Assembly: GCF_014212015.1 (NCBI RefSeq)
Contig: NZ_JACJVN010000100.1
Location: 1-40,862, forward strand
Source: Cohnella lubricantis
Lineage (GTDB): Bacteria; Bacillota; Bacilli; Paenibacillales; Paenibacillaceae
Direction: 5' to 3'
DNA length: 40,862 bases
A program made the translations under genes and the position numbers. The notes under the pieces are model-generated. The model searched no databases and had not been told where the DNA came from. It was given only the letters and a program-made list of their open reading frames with translations. Shown here one piece after another: positions 28,178 through 37,146 of the stretch (the stretch's first letter is position 1; the number at the start of each line of letters is the position of its first letter).

Positions 28178-30733
28178 TCAGCTCACCGTCCTTGGCCGTT
28201 CGAATCGTCCTGCCCCAGGCCAGCGGAAAGCGGCCCATTCCGGCTGGTGGCGTGTAATACGGGTGGCGATCACCGTCATGTCGTCGCGGATGCCGCCCCC
28301 GGGATATTGTCTAAGCGCCATATCGAGCAAGCTGTCGGCTACCTCCTGCGGATCGTCGCTGTCGATCTCCTGCAGCACGCGCTTCACCCACTGCTCCTTG
28401 TTCACCGCGTGGTCCGGCGCATCCAGTATGCCGTCGGTCATCATGACTAGTATATCGCCCTGCCGCAGCTCGATCTGCAGCACGTCGATCTCGATATCCT
28501 CCACAATGCCGATCGGCAGGTTGCTGGCGTCGACAGGGATGACCTCCCGCCCGCGCTTGATGAAGCTCGGCGTCGACCCGATCTTCAGCAGCGTCGCCTG
28601 CCCGGTATACAGGTCGATGAGCGCCATGTCCACGGTGGCGAACATCTCCTCAGGCGAGCGCAGCAGCAAGACGGAGTTCACCGACTTCACAGCCAACCGT
28701 TCGTCGATGCCGGATTGCAGCAGCTGCTCCAGCATGGATAAGGCGGCGCTGCTCTCCATGCGCGCCCTTGCCCCGTTGCCCATGCCATCGCTGAGCGACA
28801 CCGCGAATTTGCCGTTGCCGAGCTCCACCATGCCGAAGCTGTCGCCGGACAGCCAGTCGCCGTCCTTGGCTGCTCCGGCAATGCCGGTGTCGACCTCGAA
28901 CGCCTTCGCCGAGCCGAACGTGACCGACGTGAGGTAGCCCGGATGGTTCATCGATCTCTCGCCTACGACGGAGACGGTCTCGCCGAGGATGTCGCTGAGC
29001 AAAGGCGCGATCACCTTGCGGCATTCGTCGAAGCCGGGCCGGAACGCGTGAACGATCTCGATCTCCACATGCCCCTCCTCGAGGCTGACGATATCAATGC
29101 TCTGAATCGCCAACCCGAGTCGATCGAGCTCTCCCCGGATCTGCTCCTCCTGCCGGCTCATCTCCTTGGCCTCCCGGCGAATCTCCTTCACGAGATCGTC
29201 CATGACCTGCGATACGCCATGCAGCTGATCGGCGACCAGCAGCCTGCTGTCTTGGATCTGGCGGCGCCAGACCTGATCGTGGCGGTACAAGTCATATTGC
29301 CGCTTCAGCACGTCCAGCACCTGCGGCGTCTTCACGCAGTGGCGATTCCATGATTTAGGGATCTTGGACGGGGTCATGTCCGGCTCGGCCTCCACGGCGC
29401 TCATCATGTCTGTCAGCAGTTTGTACGTCTGGAAGAACTGTCCGTCCCAGCATTGGTTGTACCGATGGCAGCTCGAGCAGTTCTTCTCGTGTACCGCGCT
29501 CACGAAATGATCGAAGTCCTGCGTCTGCCTCGCATTCTCTCCGGCATAGGTGATCTGGCGGAAGCTGCGCGACAGCTGGCGGAATACTTCGGAGAACTTC
29601 TCCACCCGCTCCGCGGTCAGGTCCCGCACTTTCTTGGCGTAATCATGCTGGCTATGGGCATAATCCGATGTGCCCGGCACATATCTTGCTATATAGCGAA
29701 TCAGCGACTTGGGTGTCGCGAACAGCAAGACGGCTGCCGCGACAGAGGCCCAAGCTGAATTCAGCGTCTCCTCCGCGGTGCCAGAATACAGTGCAAGGAC
29801 AGAAGTGCCGAGCAGCATGCCGAACATCGCTGCAGCTTTGCCGCCTTCGCGGATGAGGCCTGCCAGCAGCCCGCCGAAGGCGAGCAGGCCGATCTGCGAT
29901 ACTGCGCTTAGATCAGACAAGCTAAGCACCATGCCGGCCACGACGCCCGCCGCCGCGCCCATCAGCGGGCCCGCAGCGAGAGCGAAGAGCAGCACGATGA
30001 ATCGGGACAGGACATTCTCGAGCGCTACGCCTTGAACGCTCCAGCCCACGAACCCCGTCATGATAGAGGCCACTAGAATGAGCGCGCCGATCCATTCCTC
30101 GTGCCGGAGCTTCGTCTTGCTCGCGGTTCGCGACAGCACCGGCATGGCATGCAAGAATAATAAAGTGAGAACGGCGGACAATCCGGCTTCTACGAAGGTA
30201 AGCACGTAGGGCAGCCACTCCGTTCGCTCCATCATCACCGTGTGGAATAGCCGCACGAGCAGGGTAGCGGTGAAGACGACGATCGGCGCTTGCGAGAGGT
30301 CGGCTCGTTCGTACAGCTCTAGCCCTTTGTACAACAGATAGATAATGACGATCTCGGCGCCTATGACCAGCGGCGCCGGATCGGACGACAAGAGGCTGCC
30401 GCCGACAAGCGCAACGGCGGCCCACAACGCGTGCTCCCGCCGGACATACAGCACGACGGCGAAGAAGGCGGCGGCGAACGGCGTCAGCCCTTCCAGCATG
30501 ACAGCTCGTCCGAGCAGGAATCCGACCAGCATGATGACGAGGAGCCACATCTTCGAATGTGCCAGCTCGCTCCAGCGCGCCCATACGGCTCTCCAGCCCT
30601 CGGCTTGTCTGCGTTCTCGCGCATCCTTCGAAGATCTTCTTCGTCGGAACCATCGCCTCGTCTTGATCGGCTCCTGGGGTGGCTGTTCGCGCTGGGGACG
30701 CGGCACGAAGGGAATGACGGAAGGCTTTACCAT
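28178..30733 (-). CDS. spoIIE: Stage II sporulation protein E (membrane PP2C phosphatase)
   Basis: SpoIIE dephosphorylates SpoIIAA in the forespore, releasing sigma-F, and takes part in polar septation. The 851-aa protein has a basic cytoplasmic N-terminus, about ten membrane segments (roughly residues 60-335), a central regulatory part with CSSCHRYNQCWDGQF, and a C-terminal PP2C domain. Phosphatase metal-site motifs are visible: SGDSFGMVELGNGKF, LSDGMGNGARARMES, MMTDGILDAP and GGGIRDDMTVIATRI. The ATG at 30733 has a GAGGTG site. It has its own promoter of Spo0A type and is cut off from yabR by a terminator. Confidence 0.97.
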   Translation of the reverse strand: MVKPSVIPFVPRPQREQPPQEPIKTRRWFRRRRSSKDARERRQAEGWRAVWARWSELAHSKMWLLVIMLVGFLLGRAVMLEGLTPFAAAFFAVVLYVRREHALWAAVALVGGSLLSSDPAPLVIGAEIVIIYLLYKGLELYERADLSQAPIVVFTATLLVRLFHTVMMERTEWLPYVLTFVEAGLSAVLTLLFLHAMPVLSRTASKTKLRHEEWIGALILVASIMTGFVGWSVQGVALENVLSRFIVLLFALAAGPLMGAAAGVVAGMVLSLSDLSAVSQIGLLAFGGLLAGLIREGGKAAAMFGMLLGTSVLALYSGTAEETLNSAWASVAAAVLLFATPKSLIRYIARYVPGTSDYAHSQHDYAKKVRDLTAERVEKFSEVFRQLSRSFRQITYAGENARQTQDFDHFVSAVHEKNCSSCHRYNQCWDGQFFQTYKLLTDMMSAVEAEPDMTPSKIPKSWNRHCVKTPQVLDVLKRQYDLYRHDQVWRRQIQDSRLLVADQLHGVSQVMDDLVKEIRREAKEMSRQEEQIRGELDRLGLAIQSIDIVSLEEGHVEIEIVHAFRPGFDECRKVIAPLLSDILGETVSVVGERSMNHPGYLTSVTFGSAKAFEVDTGIAGAAKDGDWLSGDSFGMVELGNGKFAVSLSDGMGNGARARMESSAALSMLEQLLQSGIDERLAVKSVNSVLLLRSPEEMFATVDMALIDLYTGQATLLKIGSTPSFIKRGREVIPVDASNLPIGIVEDIEIDVLQIELRQGDILVMMTDGILDAPDHAVNKEQWVKRVLQEIDSDDPQEVADSLLDMALRQYPGGGIRDDMTVIATRITRHQPEWAAFRWPGAGRFERPRTVS

Positions 30734-30771
30734 TGAACGAGCACCTCGATTTCCTAAAGAGTGTGCCTCTT

Positions 30772-30804
30772 ATTATAGGAGCGGGGTTTTATGAAGTTTG
30801 TCAG
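30772..30804 (-). promoter_or_regulatory. spoIIE promoter with a 21-bp spacer (Spo0A-activated type)
   Basis: On the minus strand CTGACA (30804-30799, 5 of 6 to the -35) is separated by exactly 21 bp from a perfect TATAAT (30777-30772). The B. subtilis spoIIE promoter has the same too-long spacing and needs Spo0A~P to be used by sigma-A. The start site would be near 30766. Confidence 0.7.
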
Positions 30805-30829
30805 AAGGCGGTGGCGTCGCCAAAGTTTT

Positions 30830-30837
30830 TTCCGACA
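30830..30837 (-). promoter_or_regulatory. Possible Spo0A box upstream of spoIIE
   Basis: The minus strand reads TGTCGGAA, close to the 0A box TGTCGAA, at about -68 from the predicted start. The -35 region itself (TGTCAGAA on the plus strand) is also 0A-like. The rest of the 30734-31067 gap shows nothing else; in particular I found no tRNA genes here, unlike B. subtilis. Confidence 0.4.
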
Positions 30838-31067
30838 GTTCCCACGGCCGGCCGGCGACGGTATTCGGGAAGGGGGGCGAACCCGCGCCGCTCTAAGGGA
30901 ACACATGCTGCGAAGCCAGCTGTTCGTCTGCCGGCGGACCGCCGTGCCGGAACGGAAAACGCGGTCATCCGACAGCGTCTCCCGCAGCGCCTGACGCCCT
31001 GGATTGCGCGCAATTGCCGGATGAACGCGAAACCCGCTACGGAATCGCAAAAACTTTTTTTCTAAAC

Positions 31068-31094
31068 AAAAAACCGGACCCCCTAAGGGTCCGG
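31068..31094 (-). terminator. Terminator after the S1 protein gene
   Basis: On the minus strand CCGGACCC and GGGTCCGG (8 bp, perfect) enclose a 5-nt loop, followed by T6. Confidence 0.9.
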
Positions 31095-31131
31095 CTGTAT
31101 AAGCCTGCAGTTCGACGCGGTTGTTGCCTGT

Positions 31132-31578
31132 TTACGAACGGCGTCCGCCGCGTCCGCCGCGTTTGGATTCGGTATTCTTCTTCAGGTTGGACATGCGTTC
31201 TTCGCTGTCCCTGAGGAACCTGGACATCTTGTCCTCGAACGTCACTCGGCCTGGACCGCCCGGCTTGAATGGCCGGCCGCCGCGATCGCCGCGTGGTCCG
31301 CGAGGCGGGTACTGCTGCTGCTGCTGTTGCGCTTCCGGAGGTTTGTCAACAGCTTGGCGAATCGACAGCCCGATCTTACCGTCTTTGTCTACGTTAATTA
31401 CCTTGACGGTAACGACGTCATTGATCTTCAAATGCTCATGAACGTCCTTGACATAGCTGTCCGCAATCTCGGATATGTGAACGAGGCCCGTTACGCCCCC
31501 CGATAAATCCACAAACGCTCCGAAATGCGTGATGCCAGTGACTTTGCCCTCCAATTTGGAGCCCACTTCAATGGCCAT
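31132..31578 (-). CDS. yabR: S1 domain RNA-binding protein, YabR type
   Basis: The 148-aa protein consists of one S1 domain (about 1-74: EVGSKLEGKVTGITHFGAFV, GLVHISEIAD, GKIGLSIRQA) and a flexible tail rich in Gln, Pro, Gly and Arg. The tail starts with a Gln tract and ends in a short predicted helix and RGGRGGRRS, an RGG-like RNA-binding end. It probably binds RNA or the ribosome. It has its own promoter (31643-31672) and a terminator, and lies between divIC and spoIIE as in B. subtilis. GGGAGG lies 13 bp before the ATG, a rather long spacing. Confidence 0.92.
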   Translation of the reverse strand: MAIEVGSKLEGKVTGITHFGAFVDLSGGVTGLVHISEIADSYVKDVHEHLKINDVVTVKVINVDKDGKIGLSIRQAVDKPPEAQQQQQQYPPRGPRGDRGGRPFKPGGPGRVTFEDKMSRFLRDSEERMSNLKKNTESKRGGRGGRRS

Positions 31579-31642
31579 AAAAACCGCTGTTCCTCCCTGA
31601 ACAAATAAGTGTGCCGAGCAGTGTATAAGTCCGGCTATGCCG

Positions 31643-31672
31643 ATTATAACCGATATTAAAAAGCAAGGTCAA
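31643..31672 (-). promoter_or_regulatory. Sigma-A promoter of the S1 protein gene
   Basis: On the minus strand TTGACC (31672-31667), 18 bp and TATAAT (31648-31643). Confidence 0.7.
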
Positions 31673-31718
31673 CAGACGTTCATCCCCGTCAGAGCGGGCG
31701 TTGAACTGAATATGGAAC

Positions 31719-32030
31719 TTATTTGCCCACTTGGATCGGCATCTCGCCCGGCAGTCCCATTCCCTGCTCCTTGCGGGCAATCTGGCCAATATACTCCGGA
31801 TCGTTGAGCCGCTGGATCTCTTCCTGCAACGATTGGTTCTTCTGCTGCGCATCGAGCAGCTTGCTCTTCACTTCGCTCAGCTGGCTGATGCGCTCGGCCG
31901 TATGATGCTGCTGCGTTATTAACGTATAACCTGCCCAACCCATGAACAAGACAACCACGATCAGCAGCAGCTTCAAGCGTCTGCGCGCGCCGACTGACGG
32001 CGGCGTTGCCGCACTCGTATGCGTTGGCAT
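31719..32030 (-). CDS. divIC: Cell division protein DivIC (FtsB-like septum initiator)
   Basis: DivIC forms a complex with FtsL and DivIB at the division septum. The 103-aa protein has a short cytoplasmic basic N-terminus (GARRRLK), one membrane helix (LLLIVVVLFMGWAGYTLI), then a coiled coil (AERISQLSEVKSKLLDAQQKNQSLQEEIQRL) and the family end NDPEYIGQIARKEQGMGLPGE. The start is uncertain. The ATG at 32030 has an AGAGGGG site 8 bp upstream; an ATG at 32066 lacks one but would also follow the promoter at 32095. The gene sits between yabQ and yabR as expected. Confidence 0.92.
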   Translation of the reverse strand: MPTHTSAATPPSVGARRRLKLLLIVVVLFMGWAGYTLITQQHHTAERISQLSEVKSKLLDAQQKNQSLQEEIQRLNDPEYIGQIARKEQGMGLPGEMPIQVGK

Positions 32031-32094
32031 AGCTGAAGCCCCCTCTGTCCGATAGTCTTGTCCCATCGCCAAAAAATGGGTAAGAAACGGATTA

Positions 32095-32103
32095 ATTATA
32101 GCA
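32095..32103 (-). promoter_or_regulatory. Extended -10 promoter of divIC
   Basis: The minus strand reads TGCTATAAT: a perfect -10 with the TGN extension, and no matching -35 at 17 bp. The start site would be near 32088. It separates divIC from the sporulation genes yabP and yabQ. Confidence 0.55.
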
Positions 32104-32165
32104 TACTCTATTCATCCGTAATATCCTTCTTTTGATACATTCGCAAGAGAAAAATGTCGAATGGG

Positions 32166-32759
32166 CTAGGGCTTTCGCTTGAATACGTCGCGAATCGCCC
32201 GCCATTTGTCCCGGACGGCATGGACAAAGTCCCGGACAGGGCGCAGCGCCCTCCGCACCGGAAGCAGCAGCTGCCAGATCCACCTGCCAAGCTTGCCCAG
32301 CGGCTTGGCCAGAAGCTTGCCGATCCAGAGGATCAAGGCCGCGATAACAACGAAGACGACATCCGCCAGCCGTGCGAGCGCCTTCACGATCCAGAGGATC
32401 GGGACGATCAGCACGGTCCGGATGATCCGCCAGATGAAGAGGCATATGCTCTGGCCGATGCGGAACAGCCGGGAGATCGCCTTGATCGCAGTCGGGCTGA
32501 TCAACCCGAAGTAGCCTGTGATCCCGATCGCGATCCCGAGAAATACGTACAGTCTGACCTCTCCGAAATTGTGATGCAGAAGCGCCCGGAACACGTACAT
32601 CGTCGCTGCCGCCCAATAGACGACGTCGAATCCCGGGAGCATCCAGCGCCTGACCGAGAACCGATGGCAGGCGACGCGGTACACGTCGAACGCCATGCCC
32701 ATGGCAAGGCCGCATAGGATCATGGTTCCGATCGTGGCGAAGTGCATTTGGGCGTTCAC
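32166..32759 (-). CDS. yabQ: Spore cortex biosynthesis protein YabQ
   Basis: YabQ is a membrane protein needed for spore cortex formation in B. subtilis. The 197-aa protein has hydrophobic segments at about 8-25, 43-58, 70-90 and 102-150. It starts with the family pattern FATIGTMILCGLAMGMAFDVYR and FDVVYWAAATMYVFRALL, and ends with a basic cytoplasmic tail. The ATG overlaps the yabP stop by 4 bp, so both are co-translated. I see no separate promoter. Confidence 0.94.
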   Translation of the reverse strand: MNAQMHFATIGTMILCGLAMGMAFDVYRVACHRFSVRRWMLPGFDVVYWAAATMYVFRALLHHNFGEVRLYVFLGIAIGITGYFGLISPTAIKAISRLFRIGQSICLFIWRIIRTVLIVPILWIVKALARLADVVFVVIAALILWIGKLLAKPLGKLGRWIWQLLLPVRRALRPVRDFVHAVRDKWRAIRDVFKRKP

Positions 32760-33040
32760 TTGAACAGCTTCCCGAACAGGCCTTTGGACTTGGTGGCGGC
32801 AGCGTTCCCGTCCAGATAGACGAGCGAATGAATAAGCCCTTCGATGGTGACCATGCCCTGCTCCAAGCTCAGGTTCTTCATGTGCAGGTTCTGCCCCCGC
32901 ACAGTTAGGAATCCGAATTCCGTCTCCAGCAGAAATTCTTCGTTGTCAAAGCTCTCCACATTGTTCACGCCGGAGATATCCATCACCTTGCGGTTGAGCA
33001 AGTGTATTTCCTGCCGCTTCGCGCTCCGCCCTTGGTCCAT
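32756..33040 (-). CDS. yabP: Sporulation protein YabP
   Basis: The 94-aa YabP/YqfC-family protein has HLLNRKVMDISGVNNVESFDNEEF and LTVRGQNLHMKNLSLEQGMVTIEG, the typical two halves. In B. subtilis yabP and yabQ are made in the mother cell under sigma-E. The ATG has GGGAGGGG 7 bp upstream. A weak sigma-E-like pair on the minus strand (TCTAATT at 33093-33087 and CATAAGCT at 33073-33066, 13-bp spacing) lies across the end of the hydrolase gene and could be its promoter; confidence in that is low. In B. subtilis rqcP is directly upstream; here a 5-kb block intervenes. Confidence 0.94.
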   Translation of the reverse strand: MDQGRSAKRQEIHLLNRKVMDISGVNNVESFDNEEFLLETEFGFLTVRGQNLHMKNLSLEQGMVTIEGLIHSLVYLDGNAAATKSKGLFGKLFK

Positions 33041-33068
33041 GGCACGTCCCCTCCCTTTTGAGACTAGC

Positions 33069-33947
33069 TTATGGGAGGGGGTTCGGAATTAGAACTGGCG
33101 CTAGAAAACGAATGATTGCCGCATTCACCCGCTCCGGCTGCTCCGATGTCAAGCAATGCGAAGCATTCGGGATTAATGCAGCCGCAATGCCGGAGGAGGA
33201 TGCCGCACGGATAACCTCGCCGCCGTCATAGATGACTTCCTCTTCTCCCACGATGACCATCGTTCTGGGGAGACGAGCCCGCTCGGCCGCTCCGAGAACG
33301 GCGGGGACGGCCCGGAGCCAGAAGATTCCGCCCTGGAAGCCTCGAATGAATTGCTCCTTCATGATCGGATGCGGCTCGTTGCCCGGCGCATGGCACCATT
33401 GCAAGAGTCCCGCAATCCGGCCCCGGCTCCGCAGAAGCAGCGCTGGATACATCTTGATGAAGAACTTGATCCTGACTCTCGCGAGGGTGGCGACCGGCGC
33501 GAGCAAGACAAGCGACTGGCAGCGCTCGGGATATGCCGCCGCGAATTCGGCTGCCAGCCACCCTCCCATGGAATGTCCGGCGATGAACGGACTTCCCAGC
33601 CGAAGAGCGTCGAACAGCTCCTTGATCCATTCGACGCAATCCTGCTTCGTCTTAAGCGGCCGCATCGGCTCGCTTCTCCCGAAGTCGCCTAGCGAGTCAA
33701 CGGCATAGAGCCGGAAGCGCTTCGCGAGCTCGGCGACGTTGGGATACCACATCGTGGAACTGGCGCCCATACCATGGAACAGGACAAGCGGCGGGGCGTC
33801 CTCCGGCCCGGCGACGATGACATGCGTCCGTCCATGGCTCGTCTCCGCGCTGCGTTCTTCATAGGGAATCGGCCACAGCCCCATCGCCGCTTCGTATGCG
33901 GCTAGATAGCGCTGTCGGTCCCGATCCGATCGATACATTCTCTTCAT
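33069..33947 (-). CDS. Alpha/beta hydrolase
   Basis: The 292-aa protein has the oxyanion motif LVLFHGMGASSTMW, the nucleophile elbow GHSMGG, a likely acid in the IVGEEEVIYDGG region and the catalytic His in NASHCLTSEQPE. Its substrate cannot be told. The ATG at 33947 is chosen because of the strong GAGGAGGAAGG site 8 bp upstream, although the frame is open for 20 more codons. It lies at the left end of an accessory block that separates rqcP from yabP. Confidence 0.88.
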   Translation of the reverse strand: MKRMYRSDRDRQRYLAAYEAAMGLWPIPYEERSAETSHGRTHVIVAGPEDAPPLVLFHGMGASSTMWYPNVAELAKRFRLYAVDSLGDFGRSEPMRPLKTKQDCVEWIKELFDALRLGSPFIAGHSMGGWLAAEFAAAYPERCQSLVLLAPVATLARVRIKFFIKMYPALLLRSRGRIAGLLQWCHAPGNEPHPIMKEQFIRGFQGGIFWLRAVPAVLGAAERARLPRTMVIVGEEEVIYDGGEVIRAASSSGIAAALIPNASHCLTSEQPERVNAAIIRFLAPVLIPNPLP

Positions 33948-34043
33948 GACGACAACCCTTCCTCCTCTTCGATTCGGTTTGATTCTATAGAAGAAGAAGG
34001 GGGTCAAAAAAGGTTATAGATGCCGGCAGAATTTTCGCCTTTC

Positions 34044-35873
34044 TCATTGTTGATACCAGATGGCGTCGAAGTCGACCCAGCCTCTGGCATTGATCCTGAC
34101 ACCTTGGAGCGAACGGTCATATATCGTCCAGACCGCCTTCGTCGCCAGGACGACGCAGGAGTTCGACTCCAGCAATGTCCGCTCCACGGCGTCCCGCCAA
34201 CGGTCTTCAGCTTGATCCCCCGCATCCGCGAGGAAGGCGTTCGTGAGCCGATCCACTTCAGCCGCTGTCTTCTCGCTGAGGGAGCTGCGAAGGAAGCTGC
34301 GATCGGATTGCCAATATTCGAGCAGCCGAATCGGGCCTTCGCTGAGCACGGCTTCGAACAAGATCATGTCGGCTCCGGCGATCGTCTGCGGTTCGATCAA
34401 TTCGCTTAACGTAACGATATGAACCGTGATTCGGATGCCAATAGACGCATATTGCGCTTGAAGCCAATAGGCGTCCGGCTCGTGCCGGCCGAAGGTGAAG
34501 AGATGCAGTTCCTGCCCGTCATACGCGGCATGGCGTAGAACCTCGCGCGCCTCTTCCGGCCGGAAGCGCAAGTCTTCTCCGGCTTCGGGAAGCCCCAGAT
34601 GGAAGCCGTTCGCCGGATAAGCCCGCGGCTCGCCGAGCTCATCGACCAGCTTCCTGCGGTCGATGCCGCAGGCAAGCGCCTTGCGAAGGCCGGATTGTTG
34701 GAGCGGACCGTCCTTCTTCAAATTCAGCGTCATCGTTAACACCCCGGTGACGGTCTGCGCAAGTGGAAATTCAGGCGTTGACGGCGCCTCGAATTCTCCC
34801 GTCACCACCGTCAATACGCCCGGGCTTGTCCCGAAGCAAGCCTCCGCTTCGTTCTCGGGGACGATGATGATCTCGATTCGGTCCATCATGCCGCGATAGC
34901 CGAAGTAGGAAGAGAACGCCTCAAGCACACATTTGCCCGCATGCCGCTCGGCGACTCGATACGGCCCGGAGCCGACAGGCAGCGGGAGAGGCTCCGTCTC
35001 CGATTCGGCAAGCGCTCTCGCCGGAACGATCGAGGCGGCGGTGTGGCTCATGTACAGGAGGAAGCAGCGAATCGGCGCAGCCAGCGCGATCTTGACCCGA
35101 TATCGCGAGAGGATCTCGATCTCCCGGATGCCATCCGTTAGCCAGCTATGCGCGAAGGCGCCGCGGCGCAACCGCAGCAGGCTCGCCTTCACATCCTCCG
35201 CCGTCAGTTCCTGCCCATCGTGGAATAGGACGCCCTTGCGCAAGTCGAAGATCCACTCCGTCGCATCTTCGTTCGGCGTCCAGCAGTACGAGACTGCTGG
35301 CGAGAATTGGCCGGTCGACGCGTCATATTCCACCAGCCGGCTATAGATCTGCTGGATTAAGTGGGAATCGAACGAGTATACCGCCTCAGCGGGATCAAGC
35401 GAGACGATCTCCCGATAGATCGGAAGACGCAGCATCTCGACGACGCGGTCTCCGGGCTCCTCCTCCGACTTGAATCCAAAGTAGCCTGCCAGCCACTCTT
35501 GGAACTGCGGCCTGACCGCAGCCAACTGTTCGTTCGCTCTCAGCCAATCGAACGCGCTTTGAACGTCTCCGCGCCTAACCCTCTCCTGCGCTTCGGACAG
35601 GATAATAGCTGCGGAAGACAAGAGGAAGACAAGCTCCGATCGATGCCCCCGCCCCCTCCCGGAGACGAAGCGCACCCAGTTCAGCTCGATCCACTTCTTG
35701 ATGATCAGCTTCGCGTTCTTCGGCGTGCAGAACAAGACGTTCGCGACGTCCTCCATCGATACGCCGAAGGCTTCGCCTTCCCGATAGTCCGGGAAGGCCG
35801 ATCGAAGCGCCAAATAATCCTCCGAGACTCGCACACCGCCACCGCCTTCTCCGCCAAAAGTCGAATATTTCAC
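34044..35873 (-). CDS. SgrR-like regulator with fused solute-binding domain
   Basis: The N-terminal part (about 1-110) is an SgrR-type winged helix (SMEDVANVLFCTPKNAKLII, then GRGRGHRSELVFL). The C-terminal 440 residues match an oligopeptide/nickel ABC solute-binding protein (family 5): DLRKGVLFHDGQELTAEDVKASLLRL, LPVGSGPYRVAE, LRKALACGIDRRKLVDEL and the WYQQ end. There is no signal peptide, so it is a cytoplasmic sensor-regulator. In E. coli SgrR senses phosphosugar and activates sgrS and the exporter gene setA. Here it is divergent from an MFS transporter gene. The start at GTG 35873 is uncertain; a GTG at 35834 is an alternative. Confidence 0.88.
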   Translation of the reverse strand: MKYSTFGGEGGGGVRVSEDYLALRSAFPDYREGEAFGVSMEDVANVLFCTPKNAKLIIKKWIELNWVRFVSGRGRGHRSELVFLLSSAAIILSEAQERVRRGDVQSAFDWLRANEQLAAVRPQFQEWLAGYFGFKSEEEPGDRVVEMLRLPIYREIVSLDPAEAVYSFDSHLIQQIYSRLVEYDASTGQFSPAVSYCWTPNEDATEWIFDLRKGVLFHDGQELTAEDVKASLLRLRRGAFAHSWLTDGIREIEILSRYRVKIALAAPIRCFLLYMSHTAASIVPARALAESETEPLPLPVGSGPYRVAERHAGKCVLEAFSSYFGYRGMMDRIEIIIVPENEAEACFGTSPGVLTVVTGEFEAPSTPEFPLAQTVTGVLTMTLNLKKDGPLQQSGLRKALACGIDRRKLVDELGEPRAYPANGFHLGLPEAGEDLRFRPEEAREVLRHAAYDGQELHLFTFGRHEPDAYWLQAQYASIGIRITVHIVTLSELIEPQTIAGADMILFEAVLSEGPIRLLEYWQSDRSFLRSSLSEKTAAEVDRLTNAFLADAGDQAEDRWRDAVERTLLESNSCVVLATKAVWTIYDRSLQGVRINARGWVDFDAIWYQQ

Positions 35874-35945
35874 GCAATTGTTTTCCCTTTTTCCGATGCT
35901 GAACCGTTCCTACAATCAGACTATCACAGCAAAGGACTGATTCGT

Positions 35946-37130
35946 ATGAGAAATAGCTTCTCGATTCTATTATTTAGCATTCTATCGATGAACATCGGCA
36001 ACAAGATCTATGAGCTCGTGCTTCCCCTGCTCGTCTACGACCTCTCGCACTCCTCCGTATCGATGGCCTCGATGCGTACGGCGGAGCTGCTGCCGAACTT
36101 CTTCTTCGCCATCCTGATCGGCGTCGTCGTCGACCGCGTCGATCGGAAGCGGTGGGCGTTGTGGATGGTAGGGTTACAAGCCTGCCTGCTCGTTGTACTG
36201 GGTCTGCTGTTCAAGACCGATTATCTGCACCTGATGATCTACAATATTATCGGCTTCCTGCTGATGACGTTTAACTACGGCTTCTTCAATGTGCAGGTGA
36301 GCCTGATTAAGCAGACTGCCGCGCCTTCGATGCTCACGCAAGCGAACGCCAAAGTGAGCTTCATTGAGACGTTCATCAGCATTATGGGGCCAGCGCTGGC
36401 CGGCATTCTCTTCCTCTTCTCGGATACGTCGGACGGGCTCTTCGTGACGGCGCTGCTATTCCTGCTCGCCCTTGCCGCGATCTCGAGGCTGCCGGCAGGG
36501 AACCGGGAAGAAGCCGCGGCTCGCCAATCGACGAGCCTCATGGGCGACCTTCTGGAGGGCTGGCGCGCGTTCGTTCAGAACCGGCTCCTGCGCAGCGTGA
36601 CCATCTTCGTCATGTTCACCAATTGCTCGATCACGGTCGTGCAGACGTGCCTCATCTTCTACGCTAAAGACCGACTGCAGCTGTCTTCCTCGGCGCTGGC
36701 CTTGACTCTCGCGGCGGCGGGAATCGGCGGGCTTCTGGGCAGCGCAGTCGTCAGCAAGATTCGAACCCGGATCGGATTAGGGCAAATCTACGGGATCTCC
36801 GTGCTGATCCACGGGCTGTCGTCCGGATTGCTGGCGCTCTCTTCGTCGATAGCCGTCTTCGTGGCTGCGCTTGTCCTTAGCGGCTTCGCGGTCGCCTTGC
36901 ACGGCGTATCGGTCTATACCTTGCGGCACGAGCAGACCCCGTCGCATCTGATGGGCCGGATGGCCGGCATCACCGGAACGATCTTCCGCATCGGCATGCC
37001 GATTACCGTGTACTTGTCCGGCTGGGTCATCGAGGCCTGGGGGACCGGCGTTATTTTCGCAGGGGCGGCGGTGTGGAATTTGATCTTCCTGTTGCTGGTC
37101 GTCCGTTCGAGGGTGTGGACGGCGGCTTAG
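35946..37130 (+). CDS. MFS transporter
   Basis: A 394-aa membrane protein with about 10-12 helices. It has the MFS loop motif GVVVDRVDRKRWAL between helices 2 and 3 and a second-half repeat near ASMLGRM-like PSHLMGRMAGITGTIFRIG. It resembles the EntS/MFS_3-type exporters. The ATG at 35946 has AAAGGA 9 bp upstream; the frame is open far to the left without a plausible start. The divergent SgrR-like gene probably controls it. The hydrolase gene follows after 16 bp, so the two are likely co-transcribed. Confidence 0.9.
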   Translation: MRNSFSILLFSILSMNIGNKIYELVLPLLVYDLSHSSVSMASMRTAELLPNFFFAILIGVVVDRVDRKRWALWMVGLQACLLVVLGLLFKTDYLHLMIYNIIGFLLMTFNYGFFNVQVSLIKQTAAPSMLTQANAKVSFIETFISIMGPALAGILFLFSDTSDGLFVTALLFLLALAAISRLPAGNREEAAARQSTSLMGDLLEGWRAFVQNRLLRSVTIFVMFTNCSITVVQTCLIFYAKDRLQLSSSALALTLAAAGIGGLLGSAVVSKIRTRIGLGQIYGISVLIHGLSSGLLALSSSIAVFVAALVLSGFAVALHGVSVYTLRHEQTPSHLMGRMAGITGTIFRIGMPITVYLSGWVIEAWGTGVIFAGAAVWNLIFLLLVVRSRVWTAA

Positions 37131-37146
37131 AGAGGAGCGTGAACTT

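Noticed and set aside
30734..31131. tRNA genes between yabR and spoIIE as in B. subtilis
   Set aside because: No T-arm GGTTCGAATCC-like sequence or cloverleaf was found on either strand. The gap holds only the spoIIE promoter and the yabR terminator.
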